Positions 11,835-21,737 of a DNA stretch of 64,000 bases are shown here, one piece after another (positions within the stretch are counted from its first letter, which is position 1; each line of letters opens with the position of its first letter). The notes beneath the pieces are model-generated. The model saw nothing but the letters and a program-made list of their open reading frames with translations, searched no databases and was not told the origin of the DNA. This DNA comes from Vibrio astriarenae (GTDB lineage: Bacteria > Pseudomonadota > Gammaproteobacteria > Enterobacterales > Vibrionaceae): the NCBI RefSeq assembly GCF_010587385.1, contig NZ_CP047475.1:2294001-2358000 (forward strand), given 5' to 3'. The translations under genes and the position numbers were made by a program.

Positions 11835-11857
11835 AAGACCGCCCCAAGGGCGATCTT
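11835..11857 (-). terminator. Hairpin between lpxA and lpxB, possible attenuator
   Basis: AAGA-C-CGCCC / GGGCG-A-TCTT (one mismatch, 3-base loop) is followed on the minus strand by a short TTTTT run. It lies in the roughly 100-base gap between lpxA and lpxB inside an otherwise tight cluster, so it may terminate only part of the transcripts. Confidence 0.55.
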
Positions 11858-11880
11858 CTAAGAGACACCAAAGGTGAGTA

Positions 11881-12669
11881 TTAACGAATAATACCACGCT
11901 CAGAGTTCTCAAGCATGTCGCACATTGGCTGTACGCTTGGCCACTCTTTCGCGATCTCTGCAAGCGATGCTTTTGCTTCTTCAAGCGTTTTACCAGAGCG
12001 ATAAATCTCTTTGTAAGCACCTTGTAGCGCACGCAGTTCGGCACGCTCAAAACCATTACGTTTTAGACCCACTAGGTTTAGACCGAATGGCGTCGCGTGG
12101 TTACCCTGTGCAAGCACGTAAGGCAGTACATCTTGAACCACCGCTGAACAGCCACCAATATAAGCATACGCACCAACGCTACAGAATGGGTGAATCGCTG
12201 ACAGCGCCATCACGCCTGCATAGTCACCAACGGTGACATGACCACCCAAGATCGCATTATTACCAATGTGCGTGTGGTTGCCGACAATCACATCGTGAGC
12301 CACGTGTGCGTTGACACACAACAAGTTGTCGTTACCCACAACAGTTGTACTTTTATCTTGTGTCGTACCACGGTGAATCTGAACACTTTCTCGAATCACG
12401 TTGCGATCACCGATAACAACCGTTGTCTCTTCGCCGCCGTATTTCTTGTCTTGGTTCTCTTCACCAATGACTGCTTGCGGGAAAATGCGGTTTTCATTAC
12501 CAATCGTTGTGTGACCTTTAATCACCACATGAGACATGATTTCGTTGTTTTCGCCAATCACGACGTCTTTTGTAATGTAGGTAAATGGGCCAACGGTGGT
12601 GTTAGCACCAATTTTTGCACCCTCTTCTACCACGGCAGCCGGGTGTATTTGAGCACTCTCGTGAATCAT
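11881..12669 (-). CDS. lpxA: UDP-N-acetylglucosamine acyltransferase
   Basis: First step of lipid A synthesis: moves a 3-hydroxyacyl chain from ACP to UDP-GlcNAc. A 262-residue left-handed beta-helix with many hexapeptide repeats and the catalytic-His region CVNAHVAHDVIVGNHTHIGN. I choose ATG 12669 (MIHESAQIHPAAVV), which is the family start; it is one base after the fabZ stop. The C-terminal helical part (AELRALQGAYKEIYRS) is normal. Confidence 0.98.
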   Translation of the reverse strand: MIHESAQIHPAAVVEEGAKIGANTTVGPFTYITKDVVIGENNEIMSHVVIKGHTTIGNENRIFPQAVIGEENQDKKYGGEETTVVIGDRNVIRESVQIHRGTTQDKSTTVVGNDNLLCVNAHVAHDVIVGNHTHIGNNAILGGHVTVGDYAGVMALSAIHPFCSVGAYAYIGGCSAVVQDVLPYVLAQGNHATPFGLNLVGLKRNGFERAELRALQGAYKEIYRSGKTLEEAKASLAEIAKEWPSVQPMCDMLENSERGIIR

Positions 12670-12670
12670 A

Positions 12671-13123
12671 TTAAAACTCTCTACGCGCACATTTTAGTTC
12701 TGCTGAACAAACAACTTCACCGTCAACTTTTGCCACACCATTAAATGCAGCAATACCACGACGTTCTTTAAGAAACTCAACTTCAATCACCAGTTGGTCA
12801 CCCGGTGTTACTGGCTTACGGAATTTTGCACCATCCACACTGGCAAAGTAGTAAAGCTCATTGCCTTGAGGGGCACCGAATGATTTAAATGCCAACAAGC
12901 CTGTCGCTTGAGCCATTGCTTCAAGGATAAGTACGCCAGGGAACACAGGTAGCTGTGGGAAGTGACCAGTAAACTGAGGCTCGTTGACAGAAACGTTTTT
13001 GATTGCCTTGAGAAATTTCGCTTCTTCAAAATCAACAACACGGTCAATCATTAAGAATGGGTAACGATGAGGTAGTAGCTCCTGAATTTCAGTAATATTC
13101 ATCGTCTTGTTTTCTGTAGTCAC
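12671..13123 (-). CDS. fabZ: 3-hydroxyacyl-ACP dehydratase
   Basis: Dehydrates beta-hydroxyacyl-ACP in fatty acid elongation and competes with LpxA for 3-hydroxyacyl-ACP. Hot-dog fold with [14 protein letters not shown] and the active-site region [20 protein letters not shown] (His and Glu). The start is probably GTG 13123 (product [12 protein letters not shown]), 8 bases after AAGGA; the in-frame ATG at 13141 has no ribosome site, and ATG 13102 is a less likely alternative. It ends one base before lpxA. Confidence 0.95.
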   Translation of the reverse strand: MTTENKTMNITEIQELLPHRYPFLMIDRVVDFEEAKFLKAIKNVSVNEPQFTGHFPQLPVFPGVLILEAMAQATGLLAFKSFGAPQGNELYYFASVDGAKFRKPVTPGDQLVIEVEFLKERRGIAAFNGVAKVDGEVVCSAELKCARREF

Positions 13124-13154
13124 AGTACTAATCCTTTTCATTTATATTCTTACT

Positions 13155-13160
13155 AGTATA
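13155..13160 (-). promoter_or_regulatory. Possible fabZ-lpxA-lpxB promoter -10
   Basis: TATACT on the minus strand, about 32 bases before the fabZ start and after the tandem terminators that follow lpxD. The -35 match is poor. Placed mainly by context. Confidence 0.35.
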
Positions 13161-13255
13161 CCCAACAAAGCTGCGCTTGCCGAAACATAGCCAATCAGTT
13201 CCAGCTTGTTTGGGTACGCGATCTCAGTATGAGAGACCACCTTAATTCTTAAACG

Positions 13256-13284
13256 AACAAAAAGACTCGCAGTCGCGAGCCTTT
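13256..13284 (-). terminator. Second of two terminators after lpxD
   Basis: A 10-bp stem (AAAGACTCGC / GCGAGCCTTT, one G-T pair, loop AGTC), with TTTTTGTTCGTTT after it on the minus strand. Confidence 0.7.
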
Positions 13285-13301
13285 ATCTTGTTGGCTGAAC
13301 A

Positions 13302-13325
13302 CAAAAAAGAGCGCACTCTTTTGTG
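13302..13325 (-). terminator. First of two terminators after lpxD
   Basis: AAAAGAG / CTCTTTT with loop CGCA, then a T run on the minus strand, 14 bases past the lpxD stop. With the next hairpin it separates lpxD from fabZ, which in E. coli are read through. Confidence 0.65.
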
Positions 13326-13338
13326 GAAGTACTCGGTC

Positions 13339-14361
13339 TTATTTTGACTCGAGTTTCTTTTCAACCGACTTTAAGCGTTTATTCATGTCATCGATGCGAT
13401 GCACTCGAGCTGCGGTTTTACGCCACTCTTTATTGGTTTGCAAAGGAATACCCGATGAATAAACCCCTTTCTCGTCGATGCTACGCATAACCATGCCCAT
13501 TCCGGTGATGGTCACACCATCAGCAATAGAGATGTGGCCATTAATGACCGTAGCGCCGCCGATAATGCAGTACTTACCGATACTTGTACTACCTGCAACA
13601 ATAGTACCACCCGCCATCGCTGTACCATATCCGATGTGCACGTTATGGGCGATTTGCAGCTGATTGTCCAGAATCACGTTATCTTCGATAATTGTGTCGT
13701 CCAAAGCACCACGATCAATGGTCGTACATGAACCGATCTCAACACGGTTACCGATGCGAACTGTGCCTAGTTGAGGGATCTTTATCCACTCCCCTTTTTC
13801 GTTTGCATAACCAAAACCGTCAGAGCCAATCACGGCGTTCGCTTGAACCAAACAGTCCGTGCCTAATTCTACTCGATGATAAATGCTTACGTTTGACCAA
13901 AGCTTAGTATTCGCACCAAGCTTCGCCTCTTTACCAATAAAGCACCCAGCACCAATGACGACATTGTCACCAAGAACGGCACCCGACTCAATGACAGCAT
14001 TCGCACCCACCGATACGTTTGCACCCAGCACGGCATCTTCTGCAATCACCGCTGAAGGGGCAATAGAGACAGCAGGCGCTGGCGTGGTATCTAGGGCTTG
14101 TGTCACCTTTGCAAAGGCCACGTAAGGGTCATCCACCACTAATGCGTTACTGGGACACAACTCCAGTTGCGCCTCTTTAACCATCACAACCGACGCGACA
14201 CACTCATTCAAGTGTTTGGCATACTTAGGGTTTGATAGGAAAGTCACCGAGCCTTCCTGAGCCTTATCCATCGGCGCAACATGAGAGACAACCACCTTGT
14301 TGTCTCCGTGGAGAGTACCACCCGTAATCTGGGCTAATTGTTCAAGAGTCAGTGAGGTCAT
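13339..14361 (-). CDS. lpxD: UDP-3-O-acylglucosamine N-acyltransferase
   Basis: Third step of lipid A synthesis: N-acylates UDP-3-O-acyl-glucosamine. It has 340 residues: an N-terminal uridine-binding domain ([15 protein letters not shown]), a long hexapeptide-repeat helix with the [17 protein letters not shown] catalytic-His region, and a C-terminal helix (RRVHRID-like, [17 protein letters not shown]). It starts six bases after the skp stop. Confidence 0.98.
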   Translation of the reverse strand: MTSLTLEQLAQITGGTLHGDNKVVVSHVAPMDKAQEGSVTFLSNPKYAKHLNECVASVVMVKEAQLELCPSNALVVDDPYVAFAKVTQALDTTPAPAVSIAPSAVIAEDAVLGANVSVGANAVIESGAVLGDNVVIGAGCFIGKEAKLGANTKLWSNVSIYHRVELGTDCLVQANAVIGSDGFGYANEKGEWIKIPQLGTVRIGNRVEIGSCTTIDRGALDDTIIEDNVILDNQLQIAHNVHIGYGTAMAGGTIVAGSTSIGKYCIIGGATVINGHISIADGVTITGMGMVMRSIDEKGVYSSGIPLQTNKEWRKTAARVHRIDDMNKRLKSVEKKLESK

Positions 14362-14367
14362 AAGTAA

Positions 14368-14877
14368 TTATTTGATCGCTTTGATAACTTGCTCTGAGAT
14401 GTTGAATTCTGGCTTAGCGTAAGATACCGCTTGAATGTCGATGATCATATCGTAACCTTCTTTCTCTGATACTTTCTCAACGGCATCTTGAATCAGCATG
14501 AACAGTTTTTGTTTCTCTTCAGCTTCACGACGTGCTGTTGCTTGCTCAAGAGACTGGCCCTTAAGGCGGAACTCGTTCTCTAGCTGAGCGATTTCCATGC
14601 GCGCTTTTTCAAGGTCTTCTTGGCTCATTAGCTCGCCATCACGCTGCAGCTTTTCCATCTTAGTACGAGCATTTGCTTCAATGGCTTTGAGCTCATCCGC
14701 TTTATCTTTGAACTCTTCCTGCAGCTTTTGCAAAGTCGCATCGCGCTGAGGCAACGCTTGGAATACTTGCGCTGTATTGATGTAGCCGACTTTTTGTGCC
14801 GCTTCCGCTGCGTTTGCAAATACAGAAGAAGTAAGAACTACTAGGCTAAGACCAGCCGCTTTAATCATTGATTTCAA
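14368..14877 (-). CDS. skp: Periplasmic chaperone Skp/OmpH
   Basis: A trimeric jellyfish-shaped chaperone that carries unfolded outer-membrane proteins to the BAM complex. Signal peptide MKSMIKAAGLSLVVLTSSVFANAAEA, then the strand KVGYINTAQVFQALP and a long charged coiled-coil tentacle (about residues 45-125). The start is best placed at TTG 14877: GAGG lies 8 bases upstream, whereas the internal ATG at 14868 would be 17 bases away. Lies between bamA and lpxD. Confidence 0.93.
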   Translation of the reverse strand: MKSMIKAAGLSLVVLTSSVFANAAEAAQKVGYINTAQVFQALPQRDATLQKLQEEFKDKADELKAIEANARTKMEKLQRDGELMSQEDLEKARMEIAQLENEFRLKGQSLEQATARREAEEKQKLFMLIQDAVEKVSEKEGYDMIIDIQAVSYAKPEFNISEQVIKAIK

Positions 14878-14976
14878 AATATCATCCTCGATGTTTTGTC
14901 ATTGCAGCTTGCGTAAAAGAAGTGAAGCAAGCTGCATAATTCGTTATATTGCTTTCTAAAGGCAGACTACCCAGTT

Positions 14977-17388
14977 TTAGAAAGTACGTCCAATGGTGAA
15001 TGTGAAGAATTCGTCATCATCACCTTCGTAAATCTTGATTGGTTTCGCCAATGAGAAGACCAGAGGGCCCATCGGCGACATCCACTGTAGTGCGACACCG
15101 TAAGACGCTCGGTAGTTCCCCCAGTCTGAGTAGTCGTAGTAATATTGACCACCACCACTGATCGTGCTGTCTTTGTTGTAGAAGAACTCAGTATCCCAAA
15201 CACTTGCTGCATCGATAAATGCACTGGTACGAATTTGGCTTCTCGCCTCATCTGAAGCAAACGGCGTTGGGAAAATCAGCTCTAAACTCGCAAGGGCAAT
15301 CGCATTACCACCCACTGAATCTTCTGTTGCTGATATCGTACCGTTGTTGGAACTACTGTAGTTGGTATATACCGCTTTAGGGCCTGCCGTGTTTGAACGG
15401 AAACCACGAAGCGTCGTAAAGCCACCCGCATAGTAGTTTTCATAGAACGGCAAGATGTTATCGCTATCACCGGTCGTTCCGTAGCCGTTTCCGTAACCCA
15501 ATCGACCACGCATCAATAGCGAGAAGTCATGTTTTTCAGTCAGAGGGAAATATTGGCGCACGTCATACTGCACTTTAAAGTACTTTGCATCCGACCCTGG
15601 CGTTGTCACCTTGGCGAAAGCACGTTGGTGGTTACCTGCTGTAGGGAAGAAACCACGGTTCAAGTTGTTGCGTGTCCATGAAATATTCACATCAAAGTCA
15701 TTGGTACGTATTTCATTTTCACCACCCTGACCGATACTACGCGCAAAGCGCTGGGCTTGGTCGTAAGTCGGAACATTACCAATGTTATTATGCGTATACC
15801 CCAAACCAAACTCAAAACGGTTCAATTCATCAAACGGGAAACCCCAAGTGACCGATGTACCATAACTTTCGTTGGTATAGTCGATGATACCGGCTTCTGA
15901 TGCTTCAAACTCGTTGTAGAATATCGAGCCTGCCAAACTGACACCATCGATGTTCCAGTAAGGGTCACGATAGTCAAGGCTGACGTTCTTCTGGTAGTCG
16001 TTCATCATTGCGCTGATGCCGACACGATTACCGGAACCTAGGAAGTTATCCTGTTGCAAACCAACTTGGAAACTCACACCCGATTCAGTACCGTAGCCAA
16101 CACCAAAGTTGACGCTGCCTGAGTTTGCCTCTTTGACGTTGTAAACCAGGTCAACCTGATCGTCACTACCCGGCACACGCACAGTTTGCACATCGACCGT
16201 TTCAAAGAAGCCCAAACGGTTCAGACGGTTTTTACTGGTTTCAATGGATTGAGAGTTCAACCAACTGCCTTCCATCTGACGCATCTCACGGCGCAACACT
16301 TCATCTTTGGTTGAGTTGTTACCTGTAAAGCGAATGTCACGCACGTAAATACGGTTACCCGCTTCAACGTTAACTAACAGTGAAACCTCTTGGTTCTCAT
16401 CGTCAAATTCGGGAATGGTCGTTACCTGCGGGTAGGCATAGCCTGCCTCACCAAGAATACGCTTTACGTTCTCTTCTAAGCCGGTCACTTCAGAGCCGTT
16501 ATAGGTATCGCCCGGCTTAAACGGCACAAGCGCTTTGAACTCGCCCTCTTTGCCGATCAGGTCACCGCGGAATTGAACCTCTTTCACTGAGTAGGGTTCA
16601 CCCTCAATAAGGCCGAGCGTGATGTAGACACCTTTCTTATCGGGAGAGATCGCAACTTGTGTGGAATCGACTTGAAACTTCAAAAAACCACGGTCAAGGT
16701 AGTATGAACGCAAGGCTTCGATATCACCCGCGAGCACTTGTTTCTGGTATTTGTCATCCGCAAGGAAGTTCCACCAAGCCACATTGACATTCAGATTAAA
16801 ACGGCTAAGAAGCTCTCTATCTGAAAACTCTTCATTACCAATAAAGTTAATCTGTTGGATCTTAGCTGAAACGCCCTCACTAAAAACAAACTTTAGGTCA
16901 GCACGATTACGAGGCAGTGGCGTAACAACCGCTTGCACTTGCGCGTTGTACTTACCGACACTGTAGTAGAAGTCTTCAAGACCTTTCTCAATGGTAGAAA
17001 GCGTGGTGCGGTCAAGTGCTTCACCCATACGAACGCCAGAGGCGTCAAGGTTCTGCTGCAGTTGCTCATCTTTGATGGCGCTATTACCAGAGAATGAAAT
17101 GCTAGCAATGGTTGGACGTTCAGTAACACGAACGATCATCACATCGTTATCGCGCAGCACTTCGATGTTCTCAAAGTTACCTGAGGCGTATAAAGAGCGA
17201 ATAATGTCAGCGACATCTTGTTCACCAAGTTCATCGCCAACACGTACTGGCATATTAAGTAGGGCAGCACCCAGTGCTACACGCTGTAGTCCTTCGATCT
17301 GAATGTCTTGTACTACAAAACTTTCAGCTCCATTTGCGGACAAGCTCGTTGCAAGCAAAGTTGCAAGAAGCGTCTTGTTCATCGCCAT
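14977..17388 (-). CDS. bamA: Outer membrane protein assembly factor BamA
   Basis: Essential Omp85 insertase of the BAM complex. 803 residues: signal peptide (about 1-20), five POTRA repeats up to about residue 425, then a 16-strand barrel ending in FTIGRTF with a terminal aromatic. GGFTTLRGFRSN carries the conserved RGF of loop 6. The lipoprotein partner BamE is encoded at 60.3 kb. Next to skp and rseP, the usual envelope-stress neighbourhood; I found no clear sigma-E promoter in the 39-base gap to rseP. Confidence 0.98.
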   Translation of the reverse strand: MAMNKTLLATLLATSLSANGAESFVVQDIQIEGLQRVALGAALLNMPVRVGDELGEQDVADIIRSLYASGNFENIEVLRDNDVMIVRVTERPTIASISFSGNSAIKDEQLQQNLDASGVRMGEALDRTTLSTIEKGLEDFYYSVGKYNAQVQAVVTPLPRNRADLKFVFSEGVSAKIQQINFIGNEEFSDRELLSRFNLNVNVAWWNFLADDKYQKQVLAGDIEALRSYYLDRGFLKFQVDSTQVAISPDKKGVYITLGLIEGEPYSVKEVQFRGDLIGKEGEFKALVPFKPGDTYNGSEVTGLEENVKRILGEAGYAYPQVTTIPEFDDENQEVSLLVNVEAGNRIYVRDIRFTGNNSTKDEVLRREMRQMEGSWLNSQSIETSKNRLNRLGFFETVDVQTVRVPGSDDQVDLVYNVKEANSGSVNFGVGYGTESGVSFQVGLQQDNFLGSGNRVGISAMMNDYQKNVSLDYRDPYWNIDGVSLAGSIFYNEFEASEAGIIDYTNESYGTSVTWGFPFDELNRFEFGLGYTHNNIGNVPTYDQAQRFARSIGQGGENEIRTNDFDVNISWTRNNLNRGFFPTAGNHQRAFAKVTTPGSDAKYFKVQYDVRQYFPLTEKHDFSLLMRGRLGYGNGYGTTGDSDNILPFYENYYAGGFTTLRGFRSNTAGPKAVYTNYSSSNNGTISATEDSVGGNAIALASLELIFPTPFASDEARSQIRTSAFIDAASVWDTEFFYNKDSTISGGGQYYYDYSDWGNYRASYGVALQWMSPMGPLVFSLAKPIKIYEGDDDEFFTFTIGRTF

Positions 17389-17427
17389 AAGTTGTTAGTT
17401 ATTCCTTACTACTTACTATTGCCTTAT

Positions 17428-18786
17428 TTATAGGCGAGCAAAATCGTTAAATATTGCCACTGCCATCAAAGCGAAAATAATCATTCCGCCAATTCGATAG
17501 CCCATTTCTTGGATCTTCTCTGGTACCGGACGTCTGGTCACAGCTTCTACCGCGAAGAACAACAAGTGACCACCATCAAGCATTGGCAGTGGCACTAAAT
17601 TAATAATCCCTAAGTTGACACTAATGAGCGCTAAGAAGCCTAGGAAATACACCAAACCGTAATCGGCGGTGGCTCCAGCACCTTGTGCAATTGAAATTGG
17701 TCCACTTAGATTATTCAAACCCACATCACCGACAATCAGCTTCTTGAGCATGGTGACGGTTAGGCTGATCACTTGACCGGTCTTTTCTACCGCTTTGCCA
17801 ATAGAATCAAATACACCATATTGCAGATCGAAGCGATAGCTTTCTGGCCATTCTGAGACCTTAGGGGCGATTCCGGCAAAACCAATCTGTGTGCCATCAC
17901 GTGCCTCACGGGAATTTGGCGTTAGAGTATGAGTCACCTCGACGCCATCTCGAACCACAATCACATCAATCGGTGTATTCGCGCTCTCTTGAATGACCTC
18001 AACCACTTGAGCCCACGTTGGCGAACTCATATTGCCGATTTGGATAATCTCATCACCCACAAGCAAACCAGCGACACCCGCAGCACCGTCTTCCGACACG
18101 CTGGTCAGAATAGGTTCAATCTCTGGTGAATAAGGTCTAAAGCCAAGAGAAGTGAGTGCCGACTCTCTCTCTGGGTTAAACTCCCAAGTGCTCAGATCCA
18201 GTGTTTTGACCTGAGATGAGCCCACTTGATCTGGTGTCGTCACCGTCAACGTCATCATGTCATCGCCAATATGTGCGATTAAACCCATGTTGACTGATTC
18301 CCAGTCCCGCGTTTTGACGCCAGAAACTTCAATAAGTTCCATGCCTGGTTGTAAACCTGCTTCGGCAGCAATAGATTGTGGGGTAACTTCACCAACCACA
18401 GGCTTTACGGCAGGTACACCAATTAGAAAAACCAGCCAGTAAGCAAAAACAGCAAAAGCAAAATTAAAAGCAGGCCCCGCGGCGACAATTGAGGCACGTT
18501 TCCACAACGGCTTTTTATCAAAGGCAAAGGCTTGTTGCTCTGGTGGTACGTCGTCAACACGACCGTCGAGCATTTTTACATAACCACCAAGAGGGATAAT
18601 CGAAATATTGTAGTTCGTTCCATCTTTCCCGATTCGAGACCAAATTGACTTACCAAAGCCAATCGAAAATGTCTCTACCTTCACTCCACAACGTCGTGCC
18701 ACCCAAAAGTGACCAAACTCGTGCACTGCCACCAAAATACCTAAGGCGACAATAAATGAAGCAAAGTTCCACAAAATACCAGTCAT
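17428..18786 (-). CDS. rseP: Site-2 protease RseP
   Basis: Inner-membrane zinc metalloprotease that makes the second cut in anti-sigma factor RseA and so releases sigma-E; it also removes remnant signal peptides. HEFGH at residues 22-26 is the zinc site and VPLPMLDGGHLLF the third ligand region. Two PDZ domains lie between (about 120-300), and four membrane segments fit the family. The ATG is two bases after the dxr stop. Confidence 0.97.
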   Translation of the reverse strand: MTGILWNFASFIVALGILVAVHEFGHFWVARRCGVKVETFSIGFGKSIWSRIGKDGTNYNISIIPLGGYVKMLDGRVDDVPPEQQAFAFDKKPLWKRASIVAAGPAFNFAFAVFAYWLVFLIGVPAVKPVVGEVTPQSIAAEAGLQPGMELIEVSGVKTRDWESVNMGLIAHIGDDMMTLTVTTPDQVGSSQVKTLDLSTWEFNPERESALTSLGFRPYSPEIEPILTSVSEDGAAGVAGLLVGDEIIQIGNMSSPTWAQVVEVIQESANTPIDVIVVRDGVEVTHTLTPNSREARDGTQIGFAGIAPKVSEWPESYRFDLQYGVFDSIGKAVEKTGQVISLTVTMLKKLIVGDVGLNNLSGPISIAQGAGATADYGLVYFLGFLALISVNLGIINLVPLPMLDGGHLLFFAVEAVTRRPVPEKIQEMGYRIGGMIIFALMAVAIFNDFARL

Positions 18787-18788
18787 AA

Positions 18789-19991
18789 CTACAGTTCTCG
18801 TAGTGATTCAATCGCGATTGTTCGAGCCATTCTATCTAGCTCTATCAAGCTTTCCAAGTCATAGCTGCTAGAGAGTCGATCCATTGAACAGGCTTTGTTC
18901 AACACTCGCTCGTTTAAACGAGCAATATCCGTAAACTTAAGTTGCTGTTTAAGAAAAGCATCTACGGCGACTTCATTGGCGGCATTGAGCGCCGTCGTTG
19001 CATGTTGCCCCTCATAGCAAGCATCAATAGCCAGCTTTAGGCAAGGGTAGCGATTATAATCCGGCTCAAGAAACGTCAGTTCGCCCACTTTAGTAAAATC
19101 TAATGGTGCAACTCCCGCTGGCACACGTTCAGGGTAAGCCATTGCACACGCAATAGGCGTCGCCATATCTGGCTCTCCCATTTGTGCCAGCACGGAGCCG
19201 TCGTTGTATTGCACCATAGAGTGAATCACCGACTGAGGATGGATAATCACCTTTAGCTGCTCGCGTGATGCATTAAACAGCCACTTCGCCTCGATATACT
19301 CTAGGCCCTTGTTCATCATGGTAGCCGAATCGACTGAGATCTTCGGCCCCATTGACCAGTTTGGGTGAGCAATCGCTTGTTCAGGCGTGACATGTTGCAA
19401 AGACTCAATATCTGAATAGCGGAAAGGGCCACCCGAACCCGTTAGCAAGATCTGACTTACGCCACTTTTAGTGAGATCACAGTGCCCCATTCGAGTTTGC
19501 ATATCTGCCGTTAAACATTGAAAGATCGCATTGTGCTCGCTATCGACAGGTAACAACTCAGCGCCAGACTGACGAACCGCATCAATAAACACCTGACCCG
19601 ACATCACCAAGGCCTCTTTATTTGCTAACAAGATGCGCTTACCCGCTTTGACCGCCGCCAACGTAGGAACAAGCCCTGCAGCCCCAACGATTGCCGCCAT
19701 CACAGTATCGATTTCTGGTAACGTAGAAACTTCAACTAAACCCTCAACCCCAGCGAACACTTTAATTGATAGGTTATGTTGCTTAACGGACTGCTCAAGT
19801 TTCAGCGCCGCTGCCTCGTCAGCCATCACGGCATACTTAGGTTGCCATTTCAGGCACAACTCCAGCATTTTTTGATGGTTTGAGCCAGCAGCGAGAGCAA
19901 CAATAGAATAAGCGGAGGGGTTAGCTTCAATAACTTTGAAGGTGCTTGCGCCAATAGAGCCTGTGGCGCCAAGGATAGTAAGCTTTCTCAT
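18789..19991 (-). CDS. dxr: 1-deoxy-D-xylulose 5-phosphate reductoisomerase
   Basis: NADPH-dependent second step of the MEP isoprenoid pathway, the fosmidomycin target. [17 protein letters not shown] carries the nucleotide loop, [10 protein letters not shown] the metal ligands, and [13 protein letters not shown] a family motif. ATG 19991 gives 400 residues; the open frame reaches 20024 without family similarity. It provides isoprenoid precursors for UppS two genes away. Confidence 0.98.
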   Translation of the reverse strand: MRKLTILGATGSIGASTFKVIEANPSAYSIVALAAGSNHQKMLELCLKWQPKYAVMADEAAALKLEQSVKQHNLSIKVFAGVEGLVEVSTLPEIDTVMAAIVGAAGLVPTLAAVKAGKRILLANKEALVMSGQVFIDAVRQSGAELLPVDSEHNAIFQCLTADMQTRMGHCDLTKSGVSQILLTGSGGPFRYSDIESLQHVTPEQAIAHPNWSMGPKISVDSATMMNKGLEYIEAKWLFNASREQLKVIIHPQSVIHSMVQYNDGSVLAQMGEPDMATPIACAMAYPERVPAGVAPLDFTKVGELTFLEPDYNRYPCLKLAIDACYEGQHATTALNAANEVAVDAFLKQQLKFTDIARLNERVLNKACSMDRLSSSYDLESLIELDRMARTIAIESLREL

Positions 19992-20015
19992 CGTAACAAC
20001 CGATAAAAGTAAGAG

Positions 20016-20031
20016 CAGGCCCAAGGGCCTG
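20016..20031 (-). terminator. Short hairpin between cdsA and dxr
   Basis: CAGGCCC / GGGCCTG with an AA loop, next to the cdsA stop. The T run is weak (CTCTTACTTTT), so it is more likely a processing or partial attenuation site than a full stop. Confidence 0.35.
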
Positions 20032-20033
20032 AC

Positions 20034-20876
20034 TTAGAAAACGTAATATAGGAAAGCAAAGACCGGAAATGCGGCTGTTAAGCTGTCTACGCGGTCAAGA
20101 ATGCCACCATGGCCCGGAATAAGGTTGCTGCTGTCTTTAATACCAGAAACGCGCTTAAACATACTTTCGACCAAATCACCCAATACTGAAATAATGACAG
20201 TAAAGAAGGTAATGATAAGCATGGTCGTCATGCTGGCAAATTCAAGTTCAAAACCTTTAGCGGTCGCAATCGCAACAACAAAAGCCGTCACGATACCGCC
20301 AATGAGACCTTCAATGGTTTTGTTCGGGCTCACATGTGGCGCCATCTTACGGCGGCCGAATGCACGCCCCGCAAAGTAAGCACCACTGTCTGCTGCCCAT
20401 ACAATAAAGCAAACAAAGAGAACCAGCTTGGCTCCGTAGTAAGGGGCATCAACAATGCTGTCAGCGCGCAGTATCACGATACTCCACAAGAATGGAATTA
20501 AGGTCAAAATACCGAAAAGGTGACGGAGCACAGGTGAACCAGACCAGGTAGCGCTGGATTTAGGGTAAGTCAATGCAAGACCTGAAGCCACCAACCACCA
20601 AACTGAGCCCAGGGTCAACAAAGCTGTGTGGCCAACATCAAGCTCATTTAGGCTCACGGCATCAAAAGGAAGGACAGCAAAGGTTAATGCTGTTGCGATA
20701 ACCGGCGGAATCATCGCCAGCTTGCGAGATTTAGCTTCCACGAACTGAGTCCATTCCCAGAAGCCTAATAGAGAAACGATGGTAATAGCGGATACAAAAT
20801 ATGGTAGGGGCAAAAAGAAAATGCCCAAAATAACCAGCGGTGCCAGTATCAACGCGGTAATAATTCTTTGCTTCAA
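20034..20876 (-). CDS. cdsA: Phosphatidate cytidylyltransferase
   Basis: Integral membrane enzyme that makes CDP-diacylglycerol, precursor of all phospholipids. 280 residues with about eight hydrophobic segments and the CTP-transferase signature around KRVSGIKDSSNLIPGHGG and LDRVDSL near the C-terminus. Between uppS and dxr. Confidence 0.96.
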   Translation of the reverse strand: MKQRIITALILAPLVILGIFFLPLPYFVSAITIVSLLGFWEWTQFVEAKSRKLAMIPPVIATALTFAVLPFDAVSLNELDVGHTALLTLGSVWWLVASGLALTYPKSSATWSGSPVLRHLFGILTLIPFLWSIVILRADSIVDAPYYGAKLVLFVCFIVWAADSGAYFAGRAFGRRKMAPHVSPNKTIEGLIGGIVTAFVVAIATAKGFELEFASMTTMLIITFFTVIISVLGDLVESMFKRVSGIKDSSNLIPGHGGILDRVDSLTAAFPVFAFLYYVF

Positions 20877-20891
20877 ACTAGAGGTCCTTAG

Positions 20892-21647
20892 CTATGATGA
20901 AGTCATGAGAGCTTTCACTTGCTCTCCAGTGCAACCAAATCGGCGCTCACGGTTCACAAACCATGTTACCGCTTCGACGAGATTATCTTCGCCAAAGTCA
21001 GGCCAGTAAACAGGCGTAAAGTACATCTCTGCATACGCTAACTGCCACAGCATAAAGTTGCTAATGCGGCACTCACCACTGGTACGAATGAGCAAATCAA
21101 CCTCTGGCAGATCTGACATGGTAAGGTGTTGAGTGATCACGGCTTCATCTATCTCTTCCGGTGCTAACTCACCGCTAGCAACAAGTTTTGCTACATTACG
21201 AGCCGCTTCAGTAATATCCCATTTACCGCCATAGTTAGCAGCAATGTTAATCACCATTCCGGTGTTGTGCTCGGTTAAAGCTTCCGCTTTGGCGATTTTT
21301 TCTTGTAGACGCTCGCTAAAGCGACGCTTATCACCAATCACGCGTAAGCGTAGGTTATTCTTGTGCAGCTTTTTTACTTCGGTTGAAAGCACGGAGATGA
21401 AAAGCTCCATCAACACACCCACCTCTTCTTGAGGGCGTGCCCAGTTCTCGCTACTAAAGGCAAACAGAGTCACCGCTTTAATACCTAAGCGACTGGCTGA
21501 TGAGATGGTTTTTCTTACGGCTTTCACGCCATTCTTATGCCCGAATACTCTCGGCTTGCCCTGCTCCTTCGCCCAGCGGCCATTGCCATCCATAATTACA
21601 GCAATATGTTGAGGAAGACTGTCTGTTGAGAGTTGATTAGTTTGCAT
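20892..21647 (-). CDS. uppS: Undecaprenyl diphosphate synthase
   Basis: Cis-prenyltransferase that makes the C55 lipid carrier for peptidoglycan and O-antigen. [31 protein letters not shown] and [18 protein letters not shown] are diagnostic. No good ribosome site is visible. I take ATG 21647 ([11 protein letters not shown], 251 residues) because it gives a family-like N-terminus; ATG 21656 is equally possible, and the frame is open to 21710. Confidence 0.95.
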   Translation of the reverse strand: MQTNQLSTDSLPQHIAVIMDGNGRWAKEQGKPRVFGHKNGVKAVRKTISSASRLGIKAVTLFAFSSENWARPQEEVGVLMELFISVLSTEVKKLHKNNLRLRVIGDKRRFSERLQEKIAKAEALTEHNTGMVINIAANYGGKWDITEAARNVAKLVASGELAPEEIDEAVITQHLTMSDLPEVDLLIRTSGECRISNFMLWQLAYAEMYFTPVYWPDFGEDNLVEAVTWFVNRERRFGCTGEQVKALMTSS

Positions 21648-21690
21648 AAGAGTCATAACTGGAAGTGATAGATAGGATGTTACTATAAGA

Positions 21691-21716
21691 AACGCTGTGT
21701 GAAACCACACAGCGTT
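21691..21716 (-). terminator. Hairpin between frr and uppS
   Basis: An 11-bp perfect stem (AACGCTGTGTG / CACACAGCGTT, loop of 4), followed on the minus strand by TCTTATAG. Very stable, T run weak: probably terminates or stabilises the frr transcript. Confidence 0.6.
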
Positions 21717-21737
21717 ATAGGGAGAGTGTATTGAAGA

